DNA of 64,000 bases. Source: Hemileia vastatrix (lineage: Eukaryota; Basidiomycota; Pucciniomycetes; Pucciniales; Zaghouaniaceae). This document shows, in pieces, positions 10,236 through 18,783 of the stretch; position 1 is the stretch's first letter, and each line of letters opens with the position of its first letter. Below the pieces are notes generated by a model. That model ran no database searches and was not told where the DNA came from. It saw only the letters and a list, made by a program, of their open reading frames with translations. The stretch lies in NCBI GenBank assembly GCA_030280995.1, contig JASXTE010000017.1, forward strand, positions 1,834,501-1,898,500. The letters run 5' to 3'. Both the position numbers and the translations under genes were made by a program.

Positions 10236-11796
10236 CCAGGTCTGGTGGAGAAGACGTCCTGAAGATTCCTCAAGTTGAAAGTAAAGCCGCAGAGTACAAG
10301 AAGGTGGCGCAGAAGATTAGGCCTTTCAATGAGCCTATTCCTGTAGGTTTGAATCCTCTGTTGTCAAGAGATCCATACTGTGCACTTCTGGTGAATAATC
10401 CTCTTGATTTTGAGGAAACTGCTAGAGTGACAATGGAAAGGTTGAAGGTTGTAAATTCTGGTCCTGATGGCTGAATGTCAGAGGAGGAATAGAAGTTTTT
10501 ATTGCACGTTATTGTGCTGAGGGAGAGGGCAGTGGCATTTTTGAAGAGGAAAGGGGTGTGTTGAAACACTCTTATGGGGAACCATACTTGATTTGTGTGG
10601 TTTTTCATGAAACTTGGCAAATTAAACCTATTCCAATTCCTTTTTCTATCCGTGATAATTTTGTGGAGACTGTTAGGGAAACAGTCAGGACTGGATTGTT
10701 TGAAAAATCAACTTCTAGTTACTCAAGTCCAGTTTTCTGTGTTAAAAAGCAGAATGTAAATCTCAGGGTGGTACATGATCTTAGAGCCCTGAATAGAGTT
10801 ACTATCAAGGATTCTGGGATGCCGTCAAGTGCAGAAGACTTCATGGAAGCCTTTTCTGGGAGGGTGTGTTATGGTTTGGGTGATATTATGGGTGATTATA
10901 ATGAAAGGGAACTTCACACTGATTCATGGCCACTCACAACATTTGAGACTCTTCTGGGGAGATTTCAGCTTACCAGGTTGCCTCAAGGAGCAACTAATTC
11001 AGTGGCAGTTTATCAAGCACAGATGGCTTGGATTTTACAGGATGAGGTGCCTACTCATGCTGGTATTTTTATTGATTATGGTGGAATTAAAGGACCCTCC
11101 ACTGATTATGGAAATGAAGTTCTGAAAGAAAACCCAGGTATAAGGAGATTTTTTTGGGAAGATGCAATTACTCTAGAGAGAGTATTTTTTAAAATTGATG
11201 AGGCTGGTTTAACCATTTCTGGGTCCAAGTTTTGTTGTTGTGTTCCGGCTCTGGAAAGTCTTGGTCATGTGGTATGTAAAGAAGGGAGGATTATGGCAAA
11301 GAAGAAGTTTAATAAAATTCAGTCATGGCCAAGGCCTAAAAATAATACTGAAGTTAGAGTATTTTCAGGAGTTTGTGTGTATGTCAGGATTTTCATTAAA
11401 GATTTTTCTTTGTTGGAATCACCTTTAAGGAGGTTGACCAGGAAAGATGCAGAGTGGGGATGGACTGAAGAGTGTGAAGAGGCTTTTCAGAAGTTGAAGA
11501 AGGTGGTAGGTGACAATATTATTCTTCACAAGTTGAATTATGGTAGAGAAGCTGGAAAAATTTATATGGCAGTGGAATCAAGTTATATTGCTCATGGTAC
11601 TATTTTGTCTCATGAAGATAAAGCTGGGAAGGTCAAGCCGGTAAGGTATGAGTCTTTTGTTTTTAATGAGGTGGAATCTAGATACTCTCAGCCAAAGTTG
11701 GAATTGTGCGGTGTAGCAAATATCTTGAATCTACAAACTGTTTTGTGGGTCAGCATTTTGAGCTGCATGTGGATGCTAAATCTTCGGTTCAAATGA
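10205..11796 (+). pseudogene. pol: B1 reverse transcriptase
   Basis: The upstream frame (10205-10474) carries the conserved pre-RT region (FEETARVTMERLKVVNSGPDG), with a TGA then a TAG inside MSEEE. A frameshift near 10550 leads to the main 412-codon frame at 10558. RT motifs are present in order: RTGLFEKSTSSYSSPV, LRVVHDLRALNRV, YGLGDIMGDYN, FQLTRLPQGATNS, then the palm motif at 11071-11079. There the expected IDD reads I-D-Y (GAT TAT), so the second catalytic Asp is lost and the enzyme should be dead. The connection domain follows, then a frameshift near 11735 into RNase H. Confidence 0.85.
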
Positions 11797-12008
11797 TCAA
11801 CACACCTAGTCTTCCAAATGCTCCAATGACTAGGTGGGTGGCATTTATTCAACATTTTTATTTTGACCTGGTGCACAAGCCATGTAAAACTTTTATAATG
11901 CCAGATGGATTGTCAAGAAGACCACCCACAGATGAAGATTCTGATCCTGAAGATTTTGACAAAGATGTCCCAGTTGTTAGATCCAGCACAAAGGGTGCTG
12001 AAGATTGA
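11706..12008 (+). pseudogene. B1 RNase H, C-terminal part
   Basis: It is in a different frame from RT, entered near 11735. It reads GQHFELHVDAKSS, then the INTPSLPNAPMTRW segment and the closing HKPCKTFIMPDGLSRRPP, typical of Ty3/gypsy RNase H ends. It ends with an acidic stretch and KGAED. It matches B2 (18796 on) closely, which shows the pre-mutation frame. Confidence 0.8.
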
Positions 12009-12736
12009 TGTCACCTCCCCCAGGAGGCTAAACTGGATGATTGTTATCTCCTCCCTCAAGAGGTTAAACTGGATGGTTCTGATCTTGATTTTGGTGATCA
12101 GGATGCTTTTGTCGACAAAGATGGGGATGTTATTTGGGATGGCTCAAATTTAGAAAATGGTGTTTTTGTTAGTGAACTGGATTCTCATAAGATTCAGTGG
12201 AAGGGAAGGTGTTTACCAAAGTTACGGGATTGGTGTCCTGGATGGGCCGGATGTGTTGCTCATGTGCACACTGGTGATTTTGATGATAGGGTTGTACCCT
12301 TGGATGTTGTTTCGTTGGTTTTTAAAGATGAGACCTGGGGTCAGACTGGGTTTTTTTTTATTTTGGTTGAATATTTGTTGACCTTGGAGAGGCCAGATAT
12401 TTGAAATGATGATACTTGGCTGGCAATCAAGAAGAAAAGTCCTGGATTCTATGTGTCAGGAAGAAGGTTGATGAGGAGGAGACATCCAAATCCTCAAGTT
12501 GTGGTGACTCAGAAGAAGAGTCAAGATTAGGTGTTCAAGTCTTTGCATGAATATCTTGGTCATAGAGGCTTTGGGGAGACTTATAGAAGAGTAGCAGAAA
12601 GAATTTGGTGGCCATGTATGAAGTTGGCTGTGCAGGGTTGGGTTCAATCTTGTGAAGAATGTCAAAGAAGAAGCACTTGAAACCTAAAGAGGTTGGCTGT
12701 CCTACTGGTTAATCAACTTTGTTTTGAAGAGTCAGT
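12009..12736 (+). pseudogene. B1 RNase H-integrase linker and HHCC zinc finger
   Basis: After a TGA, two tandem 36-bp units (12014-12036 and 12050-12072) encode LPQEAKL and LPQEVKL. An acidic linker with WDGSN and WGQTGFFF follows. The HHCC zinc-binding domain of integrase is readable around 12545-12675 (HEYLGHRG..., then CEECQRR), interrupted by a TAG near 12527 and a TGA near 12677. It joins the integrase core at 12737. Confidence 0.65.
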
Positions 12737-13606
12737 TTGGATGCTGTCCGTATCAAAGAGGGCAGGTATAAATACTTGATTGTTGTCAGGGATGATTTTT
12801 CTGGTTGGGTTGAGGCTGCACCTCTGGTTAATTTGACTGCCAAAAATGTGGCAGAGTTTTTGAAAAAGGAATGGGTGTTTAGATATGGTTTGATGAAGTT
12901 GGTGACTGTTGATGGTGGGTCAGATTTTGGAGCTGAATTTAAAGAAGCTGTGGCAAGTATTGGTTCTAAAGTCAGGGTAGCTATGCCTTATTATCCTGAA
13001 GCTGAAGGCATGGTTGAAAGAGGCCATGAAGTTATCAAGAATGCTTTGGTGAAGATGTGTGGAGATAGTGCTGAAAAATGGAGGCATTATTTACCCTTGG
13101 TGTTATTTGCTGATAGGGTCACTGTCAAGAGGACAACTGGCTATTCACCTTACAAATTAATTTTTGGTCAGAAAGCTGTTCTACCAGTGGATTTGGAAGC
13201 CATCTCATATCTGGGAATTGATTGGGATGAGGTATGCTCAACAGAAGATTTTCTCTGTTCCAGAATGCAACAGTTGGAATGTAGAGAGGAATGTCAAGAG
13301 AAGGCATACTCTAGAATGGTGAAGATAAGAAATCAATCAGTAAGATACTGTGACAAGAAGTTGGCTCATAGGCTCAGGAATCCCTTGAAACCTGGTTGTT
13401 TGGTTTTGGTGTATAGTAGAAGTTTGGAGAGTCAGTGGGGAAAGATGTTTGCTGACAGATGGAATGGACCTTACAGAGTCAGATCTCAGGTGTCTGGAGG
13501 CTCTTATGTTTTGGAAGAGTTGGATGGTGCAGTCTTAAAGAAGAGAGTGGCTGTGGATCAGGTGAAGAGATTTTACCCAAGAGGCACTAGAAGTGAAGAT
13601 GATTGA
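12737..13606 (+). CDS. int: B1 integrase core and GPY/F domain
   Basis: 289 codons uninterrupted. The DDE catalytic residues are visible: D19 or D20 in VRDDFSGW, D59 in VDGGSDFG and E94 in EGMVERGH, with the expected 34 residues between D59 and E94. A GPY/F-type C-terminal module follows (DRWNGPYRV at about residue 243, then a VLEELDGAVLKKRVAVDQVKRFYP-like end, shown in part). There is no chromodomain after it, unlike A1 and A2. It is the best preserved domain of B1. The true polyprotein starts upstream; the ATG here is only the first in the open stretch. Integrase inserts element DNA into the host chromosome in the nucleus. Confidence 0.85.
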   Translation: MDAVRIKEGRYKYLIVVRDDFSGWVEAAPLVNLTAKNVAEFLKKEWVFRYGLMKLVTVDGGSDFGAEFKEAVASIGSKVRVAMPYYPEAEGMVERGHEVIKNALVKMCGDSAEKWRHYLPLVLFADRVTVKRTTGYSPYKLIFGQKAVLPVDLEAISYLGIDWDEVCSTEDFLCSRMQQLECREECQEKAYSRMVKIRNQSVRYCDKKLAHRLRNPLKPGCLVLVYSRSLESQWGKMFADRWNGPYRVRSQVSGGSYVLEELDGAVLKKRVAVDQVKRFYPRGTRSEDD

Positions 13607-13743
13607 CTCCGCAATGAGGATAAACTATGGACCATTTTTTAATTTTGGATTTTTTGTGGTGATGCTGTGCATCTGTTTTGTTGGAAACTTTTGTTAGAAG
13701 GTACTCATGGGTGGTGTGTCTAGATTTTGCCTTGGAAAGTGTG

Positions 13744-13784
13744 GGGGTGACTGATGGGCTAGCTGCTCTATCAACAGTTACCCC
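13744..13784. repeat. GGGGTGACTG hairpin, first B1 copy
   Basis: Arms 13744-13753 and 13775-13784 pair with one G-U wobble. It is followed about 70 bp later by an AGTCC...GACTTTAAACTG motif at 13856. Confidence 0.7.
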
Positions 13785-14005
13785 AGATTTTCTGTTTCCA
13801 ACCCCTTCTCTTAAATTGGTTGAACCCTAGTATTGGTTTTTTCTTCACAGGTTTTAGTCCCTTTTGACTTTAAACTGGAAATTCTTTTGGTCTTCAATGC
13901 CAGACTCTTCACGATTATTGGTTTTGGTTTATTGTGTTTGGATGTTGTGTTTTGTTGGTTAGAAGGAACCCAGAGGGGCTTCTAGATTTTATTTTGGCAA
14001 GTGTG

Positions 14006-14047
14006 GGGGTAACTGATGAGCTGGCTACTCTGTAGAACAGTTACCCC
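14006..14047. repeat. GGGGTAACTG hairpin, second B1 copy
   Basis: Arms 14006-14015 and 14038-14047 are perfectly complementary (GGGGTAACTG / CAGTTACCCC). The AGTCC...GACTTTAAACTG motif follows at 14118. Confidence 0.75.
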
Positions 14048-14814
14048 ATAATGTCTGTCGCAAGTATTTTGTTTTTCCTAATTGAATCCTAGTTCTGGTT
14101 TTTGTTATTCAGGTTTTAGTCCACTATGACTTTAAACTGGCTTCTTTGTTCTTTTGGATTGGTGGCAGATCACTGGTGGACTCCCATCATTTTTACTTAT
14201 TGGAGGGAGCCCACCCAGTGATCATTTCTTTGGAATGGACTTTTTCTTTTTCTTTTTTCTGATTTTTGTGTTTATGGTTGTGTTAAATAGTAGTTCTAGA
14301 TTATTTTCTTTTTTTCTTCTTTTTTTCTTTTAATTTTTTATGGGGGTTATTAGGATGTAAAGAGGGAAAAGTCACAAAATTATGGTGTTACCACATCAGG
14401 GTCACCTGGATGTGGGAAAGCATTGATGGGGAAAGGCTCATAAATTGGCCAGGCAATGCTGTTTTCTTTTTTATTTATTTCATTTTTTTCTATGTTTCAC
14501 TTTTTATTATTTTCTTTAATCTCTAATTTTTTTATCTTAAATCATTTAAAATATTTAATTGTGTATCCACATCAAGGTGCACTTGGATGCAGGTAAGGTA
14601 TCAGGGGATCAGCTCATCAATTGGCTGGGGGATACCATTTGTAATAATTGTTTAGTTAATATTATTTTATTCATTTCATTTTAATTTCATTTTCAAATTT
14701 TTATGTTAGTAGTTTAGTAGAAAAATAAAAATAAAAATAAAACAAAAAAAAAATTTTTATATCTGTTAGCTGTTATTATTTTTTTCAATTTAGTAATTTT
14801 TTAAATTCTTTTAT

Positions 14815-15685
14815 TTAATGACAGGATGAAGAAGCCTCTGGCGGTTGGTCCGGATGGTGTGGGCATTCTTGTTTCTTGTTTGGATTAGAGGAAGAACTGT
14901 GTTCTTTGTAGTGCAGGCAGCTGGAGAAAGTATATGGGTTATAGTGGTCAGGTACCGGGTCAGAAGGTAAACTGTGGGAAGAAGAAGAAGCAGGAATGGA
15001 GTGCTGGAAAGTGTGCCTGATAATTTGAGACATCTTCCAGTGGTCATCAAGGAGTTGTTTTCTCAGATTCTTCTCAAAATCATTCACAGACCATGGAGAG
15101 AAAAGGCCTTGAGCATGTTGGAACACATCATGCTAAGGTGTTGCTTCATATCAGCATAATCCAGCATCAAAGTGGTTTCTAGGGGTTGGCCAGTTCCAAA
15201 TGCAGTTGCAGGAGGTGGGGTTCCAAATAAAAACAGAAGAATTGGTTCAATAATTATCCTCTGTTGAAGAAATTGAATTTTGTTATTTTATTTTGGTACT
15301 TACAGATTGAGAGATCCTCAAGTTTGTATGCAGCCGGAATCTGGATGGCTGAAGAGTGTTGAATAGGTGTTGTAGGGGGGTCCACCAGATGGAGGTATGG
15401 ATTTTCATGGTCATCCTCTGAAAGGCATTGAAAAAATGAAGGAGAAGGAGGTTCCTGTGAACTGGTGGAAGCAGCAGGGCTTTTGTTGTTGTTATTGTTT
15501 ATATTATTGTTTGGTGCAGGTTTGGTGGATGCTGGCGGAGGAGTCCAAGGTTGATTGAGGGAAGGACCAGGAGATGGTGATCTGGTGGCTGATTGGGATC
15601 TTCTGGATGAAGATCCAGAAGAAAAAGAAGTATCAGAGGAATAATTGGTGGCCAGAGGAGAGGTGAAGTTGTTTTCTCTTAAAGT
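14815..15685 (-). pseudogene. Antisense two-exon gene, B1 copy
   Basis: Minus strand. The upstream exon, about 15685 to 15304, is open without stops. It encodes a Ser/Pro/Asn-rich stretch (SSRRSQSATRSPSPG, then an Asn-rich run) followed by SEDDHENPYLHLVDPPTTPI and AYKLEDLSI. The intron is at about 15227-15303 with a GTAAGT donor; the acceptor, intact in B0, has lost its AG here. The downstream exon to 14815 encodes the DFEKNLRK...DDHWKMSQI part and a Ser/Asn-rich tail. A 2-bp deletion near 15087 shifts its frame relative to B0. It is decayed, but protein-level agreement with B0 is good. It has no recognised family. The start may lie in a further upstream exon. Confidence 0.55.
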
Positions 15686-15996
15686 AACAGGAGTTTTTGT
15701 TTAGAAACAGTGTTGGCTGTTCTGGAGTTTGCAGTGGGTCCTTAAGGGAGTTTCTGGTGTTGATAGAAGAAGAAATGGTGGTGGTACGCATTTATCTGGG
15801 AGCATTAGGAGGTTGTGGTGTTGGATGGAAGATTTTGGCTATTTTCTGGCTGAATTTGGATGTTCTGAGCCTGATTTTTGTTTACTGACAAGGCGGGAGG
15901 GCCACCTGACATCAGGAGAGCCGCCTGGATACAGTCCAGAAGCCTAGGAGCTGATTTTGGTACCATTTTTGCTGAAGTTGCTGAGAGGAAAGCAGA

Positions 15997-16356
15997 TTAT
16001 TGAGAAGATAAGGCTGGTCTTTTGGGAATGGTCTTGGAAATGGAATGGTGGGATCTTCTGGAAGGAGGAGAAGACAAAGAGGAAGAAGCAGGTCCAAGCT
16101 CTGGTGATCTGGTAGGAGATCTGGATACATATTTGTGTGAAGGTGAAGGTGTAGGTATTGGGTAGTTGGGATCTCTGTCACACCTTTTCTTTTTGGAATC
16201 GCAAGAATCACAGGCCCTATTATAGAATTTGGCCTGGGAAGTAGGAAGGGTGAATGTGCAAGTTTTGCACATGTGTATGCACTGTTTGCAAGGGCAGTCC
16301 TTAGGAGCAGTGAAGCAGGGAAGGTCCAATGGGTCAAAAATTGGTGATCCAGCCAT
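15997..16356 (-). CDS. Antisense small Cys-rich protein, Zn2Cys6-like (z1)
   Basis: 119 codons from the ATG at 16356; an in-frame extension upstream to 16479 starts with MPPPC, but a TTTCACAG acceptor-like site sits just before the chosen ATG. Six cysteines are spaced C-X2-C-X6-C-X15-C-X2-C-X6-C: first CKQCIHMCKTC, then CDSCDSKKKRC. The second half looks like the basic first half of a fungal Zn(II)2Cys6 DNA-binding cluster; the first half looks like its second half, so the order appears swapped. A Ser/Pro/Arg-rich tail follows (SRSPTRSPE). It resembles z2 at 17006-17642 in both motif and tail. It is located within the 3' region of a retrotransposon on the opposite strand. DNA binding is inference from motif only. 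Confidence 0.6.
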   Translation of the reverse strand: MAGSPIFDPLDLPCFTAPKDCPCKQCIHMCKTCTFTLPTSQAKFYNRACDSCDSKKKRCDRDPNYPIPTPSPSHKYVSRSPTRSPELGPASSSLSSPPSRRSHHSISKTIPKRPALSSQ

Positions 16357-16496
16357 AACCTGTGAAAGAGAAGTAGTGAAAAGAGATGAATAAACAGATT
16401 TATCAGTGATGTGTAGATGGTGAAGTAAGAGTGGAAGTTCAGCAGGTTGGCTGCAGAGAATTGTGCATGGAGGCGGCACCGTCTTTGCTATGCATC

Positions 16497-16923
16497 AGTC
16501 TGTCAAGACTTTAAATTGAAAATTTCAAAAAGTCCATCAAGACTTTAAACTGAACACCGGTCAGTCCATCAAGACTTTAAACTGAGAAATGGTACATTCC
16601 CCCAAGACTATAAACTGAGGAGGGTTTAATGGTTGAGTCCTTCAGGGCTATGAACTGATAATGGGAGTTGGTGTGATTCTGGCAGAGGGCATCCAAGGGG
16701 GAGTCTCTGAATTTTGTTAAGTCAAGTGTGGGGGTAACTGATGAGCTGGCTGCTCTGTAGAACAGTTACCCCAGAATGTTAGTTTGTTTCTTTGGTCTTA
16801 AATGTTTTGATATCTGGTTCTGTCTTTTTTATTTAGGTTTTTAGTCCCCCAAGACTATAAACTGCGGGTTTTGAGTCCCCCAAGACTTAAAACTGAGGAT
16901 TAGTCCCCCAAGACTGTATACTG
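16497..16923 (+). repeat. Cluster of eight AGTCC...AAGACTNTAAACTG repeats
   Basis: Units of about 22 bp start near 16497, 16531, 16563, 16597, 16636, 16843, 16874 and 16902. The core is agtccNNcaagactNtaaactg. All are direct, at irregular spacing of about 28-39 bp inside two groups separated by hairpin three. Single units occur at 13856 and 14118. Related sequence (CCTCCC-CAAGAGGTTAAACTGG) appears in coding parts at 12014 and 12050 and in B2 at about 18984 and 19038. Confidence 0.7.
16731..16772. repeat. GGGGTAACTG hairpin, third B1 copy
   Basis: Arms 16731-16740 and 16763-16772 are perfectly complementary. The loop GATGAGCTGGCTGCTCTG-like sequence is nearly the same as in copy two. Confidence 0.75.
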
Positions 16924-17005
16924 AGGAATTTTTTTTATGATGATTGGCTACATTCAGGAAGTCTGAAGTGTCAAGAATTTTTTTATTTCCAAGTCAAGAG
17001 ATTAA

Positions 17006-17642
17006 TCAAGAGTCAAGAGGCAGAAGAGAATCAAGAGATGTAACAAAATGTTCAGCATTGGCTTTGAACTGGTGTATGAGATTCTTCCTTTTCTCAAGAT
17101 CCTGTGGATTCCTGGCAGGAGTGGATTGGAAGTAGTTTAGTAAGAGATGTTTTTGTTGAGAAGAATGTTGTTGAAATTTGTCCTTGATAGTGGGCAATGG
17201 ATTAGGTGGGGGTGCTTCAATGGTTCCCACATTGTCATCATCACTGTCTGGGTAGAAATGAACTGGAAAATTGTCAGATTGAATTTCAGTATGAAGAAGT
17301 ATTGGGCTTACCATCAGAAGGAGTAGGGATGGTAGAGCTAGTGGTTGTAGCAGGTTTGGTACTCTTTTTTGAAGGGTGTAATTTGTTGACCAGTCTGGGG
17401 ATCAGGATGGATGGCCTGGATCTTCTGGTGCTGGTAGAATATGGATCAGGTTGAGGAGGAGGAGAAGATGTTGAAGAGGAAAATGGACCAGGTCTGAAAC
17501 AAGTCTTCTTCCTAGAGTGACAGGCATCACAGGAGGTTCTGTAGGGATGAGCCGGTGGTGTGATGGTACAGATGAAATTGTTGTCAATGCAGTATTGGCA
17601 AGGACCCATGTCAGTAGAAGATTTGGAAAAAAAGCTGAACAT
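17006..17642 (-). CDS. Antisense spliced Cys-rich protein, Zn2Cys6-like (z2)
   Basis: Exon 1 is 17642-17312 and exon 2 is 17262-17006; the 49-bp intron 17263-17311 has donor GTAAGC and acceptor TTTTCCAG. Exons total 588 bp, so the spliced frame is 195 codons plus stop; the junction is phase 1 and in frame. Near the N-terminus six cysteines read C-X2-C-X6-C-X12-C-X2-C-X6-C (CQYCIDNNFIC then CDACHSRKKTC), within the spacing of the Zn(II)2Cys6 class but with half-site order reversed. A Ser/Pro-rich linker, a Lys/Thr-rich segment (HPSKKSTKPATTTSS), acidic DSDDDN and a helical C-terminus follow. It starts 49 bp from the 3' LTR, so an antisense LTR promoter is plausible. Function is unproven. Confidence 0.65.
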
Positions 17643-17680
17643 GGTGGTTGTGATAAAGGAGAATGTGGAAATTCTCTATT

Positions 17681-17690
17681 GGAGGGAGGA
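17681..17690 (+). other. Polypurine tract of B1
   Basis: GGAGGGAGGA abuts the LTR start at 17691. Plus-strand synthesis normally primes from such a tract; its position is right. Confidence 0.7.
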
Positions 17691-18783
17691 TATGGTCTTC
17701 CAACATTGGCGGAGCCCTTTGTTGGTTAATTTGGCATTGTTTTGATATGTCTTGAATGGCATTGTTTAATAATTAGGTGTTTTTCTGGAATTACACAGAA
17801 AATATTGGGACTACAGGGATGAGAATACTACCATTAGATAGCCCAGCTTTTCTCTATATTTTACGTCTTCTTGACATTTTTCATATTCCAAGTATTAAGG
17901 GGATAATTTCTCATTTATCTTTTAAAAAGATTGCTGTTTAATTTTGTTTTTTGTGTTTTACAGGCTAACCTTAAGTCTTAGGGTTAAGTGCTTAGTACCA
18001 TTAGAATGAGCTAAATTTTCTCTACATTTCATGTTACAATGTTTTTATAGCCTAATTACATGTTTTAAAGGTTTTAGTAGTTGTAGATTTTTCAAAGTAG
18101 TTTGGGTATTTTTGGTGGTTTTTGGTGGTTTTCTGACTTCAGGGTGGTCTGGCCACCTCAGGCAGGCCTACCAACGTGGGGAAGACCTCCCCCCTTTGTG
18201 CTAGAGGGCTGGGAAGCGTTTCTAGAGAGGTTTTATGCAATTTGGCGGTCAAGAACGCCAAATTTGTTGCTGTGAATGGGCTCTTAGATAGTGGTCTGTG
18301 TATATAGTGAATAAGACAGTTTGGGGCAACTTTGATTATCATACAACCATCCAAAGGTTATATCCTTGTTCCTCACTCAGTTTTCACTGTTTTTTGGCCA
18401 CAATTGGCTGTGTTTGTTGCAAGGTGAGTTCTTCATTTAACTTAACTTGGCAACTGGTTTCTCTGGTATAGTCTTGCAAGCTATATCAAGTATTATTGCT
18501 GTCTCTTGTGTGGATTTGCAACCTACATCAAGTATAATTGCTTTCTCTGGTGTGGACATTGGTCTACATTTCAGTTCTTTGGTTTGGTAGTCTGTCTGGA
18601 GACTACTTTCTTGGCTGATCAGCCAGTCAAGTGTGTTGGAAAAGGGGCTTTAGCAAACAGGAACCAATTTACTGTAGCAGGTAAATCTCACTTTTTTTTC
18701 TAAATGGACAGGGGTTTTTCTCTCCAGTTTTACTCCAACTCCCTTGGTCAAGGCTTATAGCTAGCACTATAGGATTTTCTACA
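17691..18783 (+). mobile_element. B-family LTR, 3' side of B1
   Basis: 1093 bp, starting TATGGTCTTCC (TG changed to TA) and ending TCTACA. It matches the LTRs at 4763, 39040 and 52949. The sequence after it is RNase H coding of another B copy, so the element inserted into or recombined with B2. No target duplication matches the left end. Confidence 0.85.

Larger units (their letters stand above)
13607..17690 (+). other. Long 3' region of B1 between integrase and 3' LTR
   Basis: A 4-kb region with no sense gene. It holds three GGGGTAACTG hairpins (13744, 14006, 16731), a set of short repeats related to AGTCC-NN-CAAGACTNTAAACTG (13856 to 16923), a T-rich spacer at about 14250-14800, and three antisense coding units (14815-15685, 15997-16356, 17006-17642). 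A polypurine tract precedes the LTR. B0 carries a shorter form lacking 15545-17690. Confidence 0.75.

Noticed and set aside
15912..16337. 141-codon minus-strand frame overlapping z1
   Set aside because: Shadow frame: Leu/Pro-rich with no motif, while the overlapping frame carries the ordered cysteines.
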